NCBI RefSeq assembly: GCF_026650985.1
Contig: NZ_CP086239.1
Span: 4,490,501 to 4,554,500 of the forward strand
Direction: 5' to 3'
From: Clostridium estertheticum
Lineage (GTDB): Bacteria; Bacillota; Clostridia; Clostridiales; Clostridiaceae
DNA length: 64,000 nucleotides
Every line of letters starts with the position of its first letter. The stretch's first letter is position 1. The notes under the pieces were generated by a model, which saw only the letters and a program-made list of their open reading frames with translations, had not been told where the DNA came from and ran no database searches. This document shows positions 37,499 to 45,022 of the stretch, piece after piece. The position numbers were made by a program, and so were the translations under genes.

Positions 37499-38500
37499 AT
37501 GAAAGCAGCACAGATTAGAAAATATTCAAAAATTATTGCAGCAGAAGTAAATGACATTCCAATTCCAGAAATCGGTGACAATGAAGTTTTAGTTAAGGTT
37601 AAAGTTGCGGCAGTCAATCCGTTGGAAATGCTTATTATTACCGGTAGCGTAAAATTGATTCAGGATTATAAGTTCCCATTGACGCTTGGTAACGAACTGA
37701 CAGGTGTGATTGAAAAAACCGGTAAAAAAGTGCAGGGATTTAAAGTAGGAGATGCAATATATTCACGGCTGCCATTAACAAAAATCGGAGCTTTCGCCGA
37801 ATATGCGGCAATTGATGCAGGTGCTATCGGGCATTTACCGGCTAATCTTGATTTTGTGACCGGGGCGGCTGCACCATTAACTGGATTGACTGCTTATCAG
37901 GGGCTTCATGAAGAATTGGAAGCTAAAGCTGGTGAAACCGTGTTTATCCCTGGCGGTTCCGGATCATTTGGACAAATGGCCATTCCTATCGCCAAGGCAA
38001 TGGGGCTTAAGGTGATTGTCAGCGGAAATCCCCAGGCACGTGAGCGGACAATTGAGATAGGCGCAGACCAATACCTCGATTATACAACTGAAAATTATTG
38101 GGAATTGCTTAGCAACATAGATTATGTGATTGATACCTTGGGACCAGATGAATTCGATCATGAACTTTCGATTATTAAACCAGGCGGCAGGCTTCTTTCT
38201 CTGCGGACCAGTCCTAACAAGCGTTTTGCAGAAGATCATGGATTTCCAGGTTGGAAACGAAAACTCTTTGCTTTTGCTGGGTCTAGATATGATAAAAAGG
38301 CGAAGAAAAAAGGGGTTCAATATCGTTTCATTTTTGTTCGAAGTGACGGAGCACAATTAGAAAAGATTAAGAAAATTATTGAAGATAAAAAGATCGTACC
38401 GGCGGTGGATCAGACAGAATTTCGTATTGAAGACATTGATAAAGCACTTAATCTTGTTGCGCATGGCCATATAAAAGGGAAAGTTGTCATCAAATTTTAA
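37499..38500 (+). CDS. Zinc-independent MDR oxidoreductase (quinone reductase/enoyl reductase-like)
   Basis: 333 residues of the medium-chain dehydrogenase/reductase superfamily. GroES-like N-terminus (VKVAAVNPLEM, GNELTGVIEKTG), then a Rossmann NAD(P) domain with GGSGSFGQMAIPIAK (about 152-166). The catalytic zinc cysteines are absent, so it is a QOR/enoyl-reductase-like NADPH enzyme. SD AGAAGGAGG at 37482-37490. Codons such as CCG, GCG, CGG and CTG are much more frequent than in neighbours, and GC is visibly higher, which suggests recent transfer. Lies 70 nt after the ferredoxin-nitroreductase gene. Confidence 0.88.
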   Translation: MKAAQIRKYSKIIAAEVNDIPIPEIGDNEVLVKVKVAAVNPLEMLIITGSVKLIQDYKFPLTLGNELTGVIEKTGKKVQGFKVGDAIYSRLPLTKIGAFAEYAAIDAGAIGHLPANLDFVTGAAAPLTGLTAYQGLHEELEAKAGETVFIPGGSGSFGQMAIPIAKAMGLKVIVSGNPQARERTIEIGADQYLDYTTENYWELLSNIDYVIDTLGPDEFDHELSIIKPGGRLLSLRTSPNKRFAEDHGFPGWKRKLFAFAGSRYDKKAKKKGVQYRFIFVRSDGAQLEKIKKIIEDKKIVPAVDQTEFRIEDIDKALNLVAHGHIKGKVVIKF

Positions 38501-38575
38501 GGAATGATCTGTATAGGTTCGTTTTAAGGTTGTTTTATATTTCAATAAAATCATTTTAGATAAGGAGGGACTTAA

Positions 38576-39421
38576 ATGAGCACACAATATTCATATATAA
38601 GACAGCCAAATTTAAGTATTACGGCGGCAGATGGAACAGTATATGCTTACCGTGAGCTAGGTGAGAAAAAAGGTATCCCAGTGATTTTTTTCACTCATCT
38701 GTCGGCGAATCTTGACAACTGGGATCCGCGTGTCGTGGATGGCGTTGCCGAAAAGCATTGGGTGATTGCATTTGATAATAAGGGCATCGGACTTTCCAGT
38801 GGAACAGTTCCGGATACCATTGAGCAAATGGCAAGAGATGCTTTGACCTTTGTTCATACTCTGGGCTTTGAACAAATCGATATATTATCACTTTCTATGG
38901 GTGGCATGGTTGCGCAAGAACTTTTAGCTATTGAACCGAAACTTGTCCGTAAACTTATATTGACTGGAACAGGTCCTCGTGGCGGTGAAGGTATTAAGAA
39001 CGTTACGAAAATCACTAATTTTGATATGGTACGCGCCATATTTACGCTGAAAGACATAAAAACATATTTGTTTTTTACGCGTACAGATAATGGCAAACAA
39101 AAATCAAAGGAGTTTCTGGCTCGTATTAAGGAACGTAAAGAGGCGAGGGATAAGACGATTAGTATCAAGGGATATCGTACACAGCTTAAGGCGATTTACA
39201 AATGGGGATTGGCAGAACCTGCTGACTTGTCAAAAATTAAGCAACCTACGCTTGTTGTGAATGGGGACAATGACAGAATGGTACCTACGCTGAATTCCTA
39301 TGATTTGGCAAAGCGAATTCCGGATAGCAAGTTGATTATTTATAAGGATTCCGGTCATGTTGGGATTTTTCAAAATCATGATGAATTTGTGAAAGCAGTA
39401 CTAGAATTTCTGACAAAATAA
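38576..39421 (+). CDS. Alpha/beta hydrolase
   Basis: 281 residues with an alpha/beta hydrolase fold. Nucleophile Ser is in LSLSMGGMVAQ, the acid Asp in VVNGDNDRMVP, and the base His in DSGHVGIFQNH. The oxyanion hole is near FFTHLSANLDNWD. Substrate unknown; family members include esterases, haloperoxidase-like and lactone or enol-ester hydrolases. SD AAGGAGGG before ATG 38576. GC is visibly above the window average, as in the preceding MDR gene, so both likely arrived together. Co-directional with the other cassette genes. Confidence 0.9.
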   Translation: MSTQYSYIRQPNLSITAADGTVYAYRELGEKKGIPVIFFTHLSANLDNWDPRVVDGVAEKHWVIAFDNKGIGLSSGTVPDTIEQMARDALTFVHTLGFEQIDILSLSMGGMVAQELLAIEPKLVRKLILTGTGPRGGEGIKNVTKITNFDMVRAIFTLKDIKTYLFFTRTDNGKQKSKEFLARIKERKEARDKTISIKGYRTQLKAIYKWGLAEPADLSKIKQPTLVVNGDNDRMVPTLNSYDLAKRIPDSKLIIYKDSGHVGIFQNHDEFVKAVLEFLTK

Positions 39422-39666
39422 TAATATGAAATCAAGACACCTAAAAATGGGCAGTACATTTAAGAAATAAAAGCGGTAGTTGACTTGATTTTATAACAGT
39501 GGGATTGTGCTATTAAGATAGTTTGTTATGTAGAGATTTTCACATTCTCAAGCAAGGAGGAATGTTGATTATATCCATCGGACGGCATTGCATAGGATTA
39601 TGAATTAGAAGAGTGCTTTAATGAGAGTACAGTTTTTATTAAATATAACGAAATGAGGTAGAAAGA

Positions 39667-40512
39667 ATGAAACTTAATATTCCAATAGAAGAAACTATTA
39701 AAAAAAGGGTAAGTGTAAGAACCTATGATTCTAAAAGCCTTTCAGAAAAGGATAAAGAAAAATTAGTGAATGAAATTAATAAGTTAACGAATCCATTTGG
39801 AGTAAAGGTTCAAATTCATCTAATTGAAAAAGATGCAGTAGCCAATGGAGGAAAATTAGGAACATATGGAGTAATTAAAGGTGCAAAGACATTCTTAGGT
39901 GTTTCTGTTGAGAAGAGTGAATATGGACTTGTTGCGGCTGGATATCAATTTGAGAATCTGATTTTATATGCCACCAATATGGGGCTTGCAACTGTCTGGT
40001 TGGCAGCGACATTTAGCAGAGAGCAATTTGAAACTGCCATGGATATAAAAAAAGACGAACTGTTTCCGGCAATTTCTCCAATTGGATATGCAGCAGGCAA
40101 AAAAAGTGTTACTGAAAGCCTGATGAGAAAAACATTGAAGTCAGATAAACGGAAACCATGGGAAGAGATTTTCTTCCAGGATTCTTTTGAAAATCCACTT
40201 TCAAAAGAAGAAGCAAATGAGTATTTAAAACCTTTGGAAATGCTTCGATTAGCACCTTCTGCTACTAATGCACAACCATGGAAAGTAGTGAAAAAACAAG
40301 GCTCTTATCATTTTTTTGAGTCACATAAGAAGAATATAAAAGAAGAGGAAATTATGATTAAAAAAGTTGATGTTGGAATTGCTTTAAGTCATTTCCATCA
40401 GACAGTACTGGAGAATGGATTAACTGGAAATTTTGAAAAGCAGTCAGATTTTAAAATAGATGTTCCAGATAATACGGACTATATTATTTCCTGGAATATG
40501 GATAAGAAATAA
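39667..40512 (+). CDS. Nitroreductase family protein (TM1586-like)
   Basis: 281 residues of the FMN-dependent nitroreductase superfamily in the TM1586-type double-domain form. The N-terminal half begins EETIKKRVSVRTYDSKSLS and contains GLATVWLAATFS; the C-terminal half has EMLRLAPSATNAQPW, the FMN-binding Ser-Ala-Thr-Asn motif. Such proteins are fused half-repeats that together make one active site. Substrate unknown. GAGGTAG precedes ATG 39667. GC is near the window average. It is the last cassette gene, followed by the second direct repeat. The 245 nt before it hold an isolated AAGGAGG and no full gene. Confidence 0.83.
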   Translation: MKLNIPIEETIKKRVSVRTYDSKSLSEKDKEKLVNEINKLTNPFGVKVQIHLIEKDAVANGGKLGTYGVIKGAKTFLGVSVEKSEYGLVAAGYQFENLILYATNMGLATVWLAATFSREQFETAMDIKKDELFPAISPIGYAAGKKSVTESLMRKTLKSDKRKPWEEIFFQDSFENPLSKEEANEYLKPLEMLRLAPSATNAQPWKVVKKQGSYHFFESHKKNIKEEEIMIKKVDVGIALSHFHQTVLENGLTGNFEKQSDFKIDVPDNTDYIISWNMDKK

Positions 40513-40609
40513 AAAATATCTAAGGGGTGATAAATACATGAAATGTAATGTGATTCCTTTTTATTTTTGAGTTAGGCAGAAAGCCCAGCTATTAAAGGTC
40601 GATGTCATC

Positions 40610-40677
40610 AGCAAAATTGAATTGCCTTTTATGTTCCCTCAGACATTAGTTTGGGGGAACTTTTTAATTTAAGGGTA
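40610..40677 (+). repeat. Direct repeat copy 2 (with terminator), right edge of accessory cassette
   Basis: 68 nt, about 90% identical to 35625-35691. Its terminator stem is TTCCCTCAGAC (40634-40644) with GTTTGGGGGAA (40649-40659), then CTTTTT. With copy 1 it brackets five genes and about 5 kb. Confidence 0.9.
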
Positions 40678-40804
40678 GTTATCTAAAAAAATGTATTCTA
40701 GGACAAATGCTTTATTAATAACCATAATAACTAATATATGTATTAATTATGGTATAATAGAATAATATGAATATTCATATTTTGCATAGAAAGGGAGCGA
40801 TTAA

Positions 40805-42052
40805 ATGCAAAAGATTAATGAAATTAAAGTTGGAATAGGCTTTGCAACTGGAAGAAAAAGCTTCCAAAAGGTACTTAGAACTAACATAAGCAATTGGGAA
40901 GAATCTGGTTTGGTGGAAAACAAAAGGATAAGTTTAAATGTTTTTGTGGCATATGATCTTCATTATAATAAAACTAAAGTAACTGATTACACAAACATAC
41001 ATCCAGATTTAGTTAAGAAAATTGATAGTAGCACTTTTATTGGAAGTGTATCAACACAAGAAGAAATTGATTATTTAATTAGAGAAAATGTTCTTACCCT
41101 TGAAGAAACTAAAAAGATCTTTGGTAGGGGGTATGCAGCTAAACGTAATGCTGTGCTATATAATGCTATAAAAAAGAATATGGATTATTTAGTATTTCTA
41201 GATGATGATGAGTATCCAATGGCAGTAACTAATACACGTGATACTGCAATTTGGGGAGGGCAATTTGTTTTGTCAGAGCATCTTAAAAATATTAAAAATG
41301 CTGACATTACCCATGGACATCACTGCGGGTATATATCTCCTATACCGTATATGGAGTTTAATGATATTATGACTGAAAGAGATTTCAGATCATTTATTGA
41401 GGCTATAAGTAATGATATTGTTAAGTGGGATAGTTTAAAATCAGTTATGAAAAACGGAGGAATAACTTATGCCGATACAAGTATACTTACTAGCCATGAT
41501 GCTGTAGAGGTTGTGGAAGAGAATCATTCTAAATTTATATCAGGGGCAAATTTATGCATTAATCTTACAAACCCAAAGCGCGTTTTTCCCTTTTACAATC
41601 CACCGGGAGCTAGAGGAGAAGATACTTTCTTAGCTACATGTCTAAGTGATAGAAAAGTTCTACGCGTGCCATGTTACACATTTCATGATGGATTTTCTAC
41701 ATATAATAATCTTTTAGAGGGTGTTCTCCCAATAAGACTTAAGTTTATTAGGGCTGATAATGAGAAGATTACTACACGGTTTTACAATGCGTGTATAGGG
41801 TGGATTCGTTATAAACCATTATTGCTATATATAACACATCCAGACCGTTATGAGGAAAAAATTAAAGAAATGAGAGAGGAATTGAAAGTTACGTTGCCTA
41901 AAATTTGTGAATATTTTGGAAAACCTGAATTTATGAACATTTTGTCAGAACTTGAAAAATATCATAAAAATGTAGAAAAACATTACGGTGAATTTCTTGA
42001 AACACAATGTATTTGGGCGAAGATTATGGACCACTTTGCAAAAAGTGTATGA
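40805..42052 (+). CDS. Putative GT-A-fold glycosyltransferase
   Basis: 415 residues, no signal peptide or membrane helix. The N-terminal VGIGFATGRKSFQKVLRTNI, an internal FLDDDEYPM (a DxD-like metal site, about 138-146) and a later GARGEDTFLATC (about 274-285) are the usual landmarks of a GT-A glycosyltransferase of the mannosyl- or glucosyl-transferase type. Acceptor and sugar are unknown. SD AAAGGGAG before ATG 40805; a TATAAT at 40753-40758 and a small palindrome ATGAATATTCAT (40768-40779) lie upstream. It stands alone, with a terminator after it. Some databases may list it as hypothetical; the family call is by motif only. Confidence 0.6.
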   Translation: MQKINEIKVGIGFATGRKSFQKVLRTNISNWEESGLVENKRISLNVFVAYDLHYNKTKVTDYTNIHPDLVKKIDSSTFIGSVSTQEEIDYLIRENVLTLEETKKIFGRGYAAKRNAVLYNAIKKNMDYLVFLDDDEYPMAVTNTRDTAIWGGQFVLSEHLKNIKNADITHGHHCGYISPIPYMEFNDIMTERDFRSFIEAISNDIVKWDSLKSVMKNGGITYADTSILTSHDAVEVVEENHSKFISGANLCINLTNPKRVFPFYNPPGARGEDTFLATCLSDRKVLRVPCYTFHDGFSTYNNLLEGVLPIRLKFIRADNEKITTRFYNACIGWIRYKPLLLYITHPDRYEEKIKEMREELKVTLPKICEYFGKPEFMNILSELEKYHKNVEKHYGEFLETQCIWAKIMDHFAKSV

Positions 42053-42094
42053 TAATATGTGGATAAACTTAATATATATAAAATTATAAAACTT

Positions 42095-42132
42095 AAAAAG
42101 CTCCTAGGCATAACGTCTAGTGGCTTTTTTTA
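42095..42132 (+). terminator. Terminator after the putative glycosyltransferase
   Basis: AAAAGC and CTAG of the left arm pair with CTAG and GCTTTT of the right arm, followed by TTTTTT. Confidence 0.75.
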
Positions 42133-42268
42133 TGATGTTGTAAAAAAGATAGCAAATAAGAGGAAATGAATGACAGTGCATTATTAACGTCAATTGTGAA
42201 AAAATTTATAATTGATAAAAATTTACAAATGACATATAATTATAAAATAGTAAAAAGGGGGAATATAT

Positions 42269-43678
42269 ATGGAGTCATTTGCAAAACTAATATCTCAAAT
42301 TGATGGATGGGTATGGGGCATACCACTTATCGCTTTATTATTTGGAACGCATTTATTTTTAACTTTTAGGTTAAGATTTATTCAAAAATATATATTCAAG
42401 GCTATAAAAATTTCAGTAACAAAAGATGATTTTGGAGATGGGGATGTAAGTCAATTTAGTGCGTTAACAACAGCGCTTGCTGCAACTATTGGAACTGGAA
42501 ACATAGTAGGTGTTGCTACGGCAGTTGGACTTGGAGGACCTGGTGCAGTTCTTTGGTGCTGGTTAACAGGTGTTTTTGGAATAGCTACAAAGTATTCTGA
42601 GTCTTTATTATCTGTTAAATATCGTGTTAAAACTAAGGATGGAAGCATGGCAGGTGGACCTATGTATGTTCTTGAACATGGGCTTGGACAGAAATGGGCA
42701 GGAGTGTTATTTGCATTATTTACAAGCATAGCAGCTTTTGGTATTGGTTGTATGGTACAAGCAAACTCCGTATCATCAATGGTATTTGAAACATTTAAAA
42801 TTCCAACTTGGATTACTGGAATTGTAATAGCTATGTTAGTAGCAATTGTTATATTGGGTGGAATAAAGAAAATAGCTAAGGTTTGTGATATTCTAGTTCC
42901 ATTCATGGCTATATTCTATGTTCTTGGATGTATTATAATTTTAATAATAGGGTACAAAACAATTGGTAGTACAATAGCATTAATATTTAAGGATGCATTC
43001 TCACCTCAGGCTGCAGTTGGTGGATTTGCTGGAGCAGGAATTATGATGGCAATGAGATATGGTGTCTCAAGGGGTCTTTTCTCAAATGAAGCAGGTCTTG
43101 GTAGCGCACCAATAGTTGCAGCTGCAGCAAAGACAAGAAATCCTGTTAAACAAGCTCTTGTTTCTTGCACAGGAACATTTTGGGACACAGTTGTTGTATG
43201 TGCAATGACAGGTTTAGTTATTGTAAATTCAGGCTTGTGGCAAGAGGGGTTAAAGGGTGCTGCACTTACTAAAGGAGCATTCGGTGCAATACCAGTTATA
43301 GGACCTATAATTTTAACTGTAGGACTTCTTACGTTTGTGTTTTCAACTATACTAGGTTGGTCATATTATGGAGAAAAAGCAATTGAATACTTACTTGGTA
43401 AAAAAGCAATTGTTCCTTATAAGATATTTTGGGTTATATTTGTTTTTGTTGGCTCGGTGTTCTCACTTAATCTAGTTTGGGATCTAGCAGATTTGTTTAA
43501 TGGGTTAATGGCTATTCCAAATTTAATAGCCTTAATATTACTAAGTCCTGTAATTGTTAGTGAAACTAAAAAATATCTATGGAATGATAATCTTGATGGA
43601 ATAGACAATGATCCAATAAAGGTAATTGATGAAAATGGAAAAGTTATTAATGAAGAAGCAAAAAACATTCAAGCGTAA
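42269..43678 (+). CDS. Alanine/glycine:cation symporter (AGCS family)
   Basis: 469-residue polytopic transporter importing alanine, glycine or glutamine with Na+ or H+. Family motifs are clear: FSALTTALAATIGTGNIVGV, GPGAVLWCWLTG, and the highly conserved SRGLFSNEAGLGSAPI (about 270-285), followed by PVKQALVSCTGTFWDT. About 10-11 hydrophobic helices. Charged C-terminus. SD AAGGGGG before ATG 42269. A single-gene unit with its own terminator. The exact amino acid cannot be read from sequence. Confidence 0.94.
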   Translation: MESFAKLISQIDGWVWGIPLIALLFGTHLFLTFRLRFIQKYIFKAIKISVTKDDFGDGDVSQFSALTTALAATIGTGNIVGVATAVGLGGPGAVLWCWLTGVFGIATKYSESLLSVKYRVKTKDGSMAGGPMYVLEHGLGQKWAGVLFALFTSIAAFGIGCMVQANSVSSMVFETFKIPTWITGIVIAMLVAIVILGGIKKIAKVCDILVPFMAIFYVLGCIIILIIGYKTIGSTIALIFKDAFSPQAAVGGFAGAGIMMAMRYGVSRGLFSNEAGLGSAPIVAAAAKTRNPVKQALVSCTGTFWDTVVVCAMTGLVIVNSGLWQEGLKGAALTKGAFGAIPVIGPIILTVGLLTFVFSTILGWSYYGEKAIEYLLGKKAIVPYKIFWVIFVFVGSVFSLNLVWDLADLFNGLMAIPNLIALILLSPVIVSETKKYLWNDNLDGIDNDPIKVIDENGKVINEEAKNIQA

Positions 43679-43704
43679 CCGAATTTTATATTTATAAAAA
43701 TAAG

Positions 43705-43735
43705 CTCCTGACATATTATAATGTTAGGAGTTTTT
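43705..43735 (+). terminator. Terminator after the AGCS symporter
   Basis: CTCCTGACAT pairs with ATGTTAGGAG (one G-T) around ATTATA, then TTTTT. Confidence 0.9.
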
Positions 43736-43873
43736 ACTATTCAATACATACATATTCTTAAACTAAAAGCATTTAAAGTTTATCAAATGTTAACATATAA
43801 TAAACTTTTAATAGAGACTATATATATATATTGTGATAAAATATTAATGTATAATATTTGAGAGGGGATAAAC

Positions 43874-44389
43874 ATGAATTTAGCAAAAAAGATATTTCAA
43901 GATTGGATATTACCGATATTAGCAGCAGTTATAATAGCGTTTATTATAAATAAGGTCGTTTTCTTTAATGTAACTGTTCCGACTGGGTCAATGCTGCCAA
44001 CAATAAAACTAAATGATAAGATTTTAGTGACAAGAGTTCATAACCTAAATAATCTTAAACATGGAGATATAGTAGTATTTCACTCCGATGAACTAGGCGA
44101 AGATCTAATAAAGAGACTTATTGGATTGCCAAATGATTTGGTGGAGGTTAAAGAAGATGGATCTGTGTACATAAACAATGAAAAAATAGATCAAAGTTAT
44201 GTTGTATATCCGGGTGGTAAAACAGGTAAATATAAAGTGCCGGCGAATAGTTACTTCTTTATGGGAGACAATAGAATTAATTCTTTGGATGCAAGGTACT
44301 GGGATAAACCTTATATACCTGGGAAAGATATAATGGGTAAGGCAAGAATTAGAATTAGTCCTTTTAGCAAATTTGGGAAATTAAAATAA
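43874..44389 (+). CDS. lepB: Signal peptidase I
   Basis: 171 residues, type I signal peptidase. One N-terminal transmembrane helix (about 13-32), then the catalytic Ser39 in PTGSMLPT and Lys80 in EDLIKRLIG, and the GDNRINSLDARYW box. Cleaves signal peptides on the outer face; suits exported proteins such as the secreted protein at 8.2 kb. SD GAGAGGGG before ATG 43874. Monocistronic with a terminator. Other lepB copies are likely elsewhere. Confidence 0.95.
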   Translation: MNLAKKIFQDWILPILAAVIIAFIINKVVFFNVTVPTGSMLPTIKLNDKILVTRVHNLNNLKHGDIVVFHSDELGEDLIKRLIGLPNDLVEVKEDGSVYINNEKIDQSYVVYPGGKTGKYKVPANSYFFMGDNRINSLDARYWDKPYIPGKDIMGKARIRISPFSKFGKLK

Positions 44390-44390
44390 T

Positions 44391-44440
44391 AAAATAGCGG
44401 AGTGTAAATGCAAGTTTATATATCTGCTATTTTAATTTTT
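44391..44440 (+). terminator. Terminator after lepB
   Basis: AAAATAGC (44391-44398) pairs with GCTATTTT (44426-44433) across a 27-nt loop, followed by AATTTTTT. Confidence 0.65.
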
Positions 44441-44503
44441 TGAAAATTCAGTACTGATCGATTTATACTATAATTTAACTGTTTTTAAATGGTAATTTCA
44501 TAT

Positions 44504-44535
44504 AAAAAAACCCTTGTAAAAGCCACTGTAGGGTT
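44504..44535 (-). terminator. Minus-strand terminator with no visible gene
   Basis: Read on the minus strand: AACCCT, a 15-nt loop, AGGGTT, then a T run (the AAAAAAA at 44504-44510). No convincing minus-strand gene lies to its right up to 44853, so it would end a short non-coding or antisense transcript. Confidence 0.5.
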
Positions 44536-44785
44536 AAAATAAACTTATGGTATATCTGGAAAAAAACTATTAGTATTTTTATGAGAATTAGGAAACAATA
44601 TATATACATGACAAAAATCATAAAAACGAATGAGAATATAATTGTACTTTCAAAAGTCATAATATAGTAGTGAATTGACTATGCAACAACGGTATTAAAT
44701 CGTGATAAATGAAGTATTGTGTAGATATTTGAGTAATAAACAAAGATAATATGGAAATTTCGTAAAAAACAACTAGTTTTATATT
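44536..44785. other. Intergenic, no gene seen
   Basis: AT-rich DNA between the minus-strand hairpin and the promoter at 44786. I see no supported coding frame; a short minus-strand reading around 44475-44660 runs through the hairpin and is low-complexity hydrophobic, so it is not called. Confidence 0.5.
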
Positions 44786-44813
44786 TAGACATTTTTATAA
44801 CATATGGTATTAT
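44786..44813 (+). promoter_or_regulatory. Promoter upstream of the OPT genes
   Basis: TAGACA (44786-44791), 16 nt, TATTAT (44808-44813). It drives the OPT remnant and probably the intact OPT-PqqD pair. Confidence 0.6.
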
Positions 44814-44853
44814 AAATTGTTAATTGAATTTATTAATTATAAGGGGGAATATT

Positions 44854-45002
44854 ATGGAGAAATCTAAAAAGTTTCTCATATAGCGTATGGTGGAATCAAA
44901 GGTGAAGATTATTTGCCATTTGTACCAGCTAGCCAAGCAATTCCAAAAATAATAGCAATATCAATAATACTAGGTAAATTAGGTTATGATTATGGTCAAT
45001 AA
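44854..45002 (+). pseudogene. Truncated, frameshifted OPT transporter N-terminus
   Basis: A ribosome binding site (AAGGGGG, 44841-44847) and ATG at 44854 open MEKSKKFL, then a stop at 44881. In the next frame (from about 44874) the peptide continues IAYGGIKGEDYLPFVPAS, clearly matching AYGGVSGKDYVPYVST at the start of the intact OPT protein just downstream. It ends at 45000 after about 40 residues. So this is a leftover of a second OPT paralogue, with one frameshift and loss of more than 90% of the gene. The intact copy starts 21 nt later. Confidence 0.85.
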
Positions 45003-45022
45003 ATATAAAGGAGGTACATCTT

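Noticed and set aside
39563-39604. Short reading frame of 13 residues after an AAGGAGG
   Set aside because: Too short and without family support; the ribosome binding site may be a relic.
44475-44660. Minus-strand hydrophobic reading frame
   Set aside because: It runs through a minus-strand terminator hairpin and has low-complexity hydrophobic composition without a ribosome binding site.
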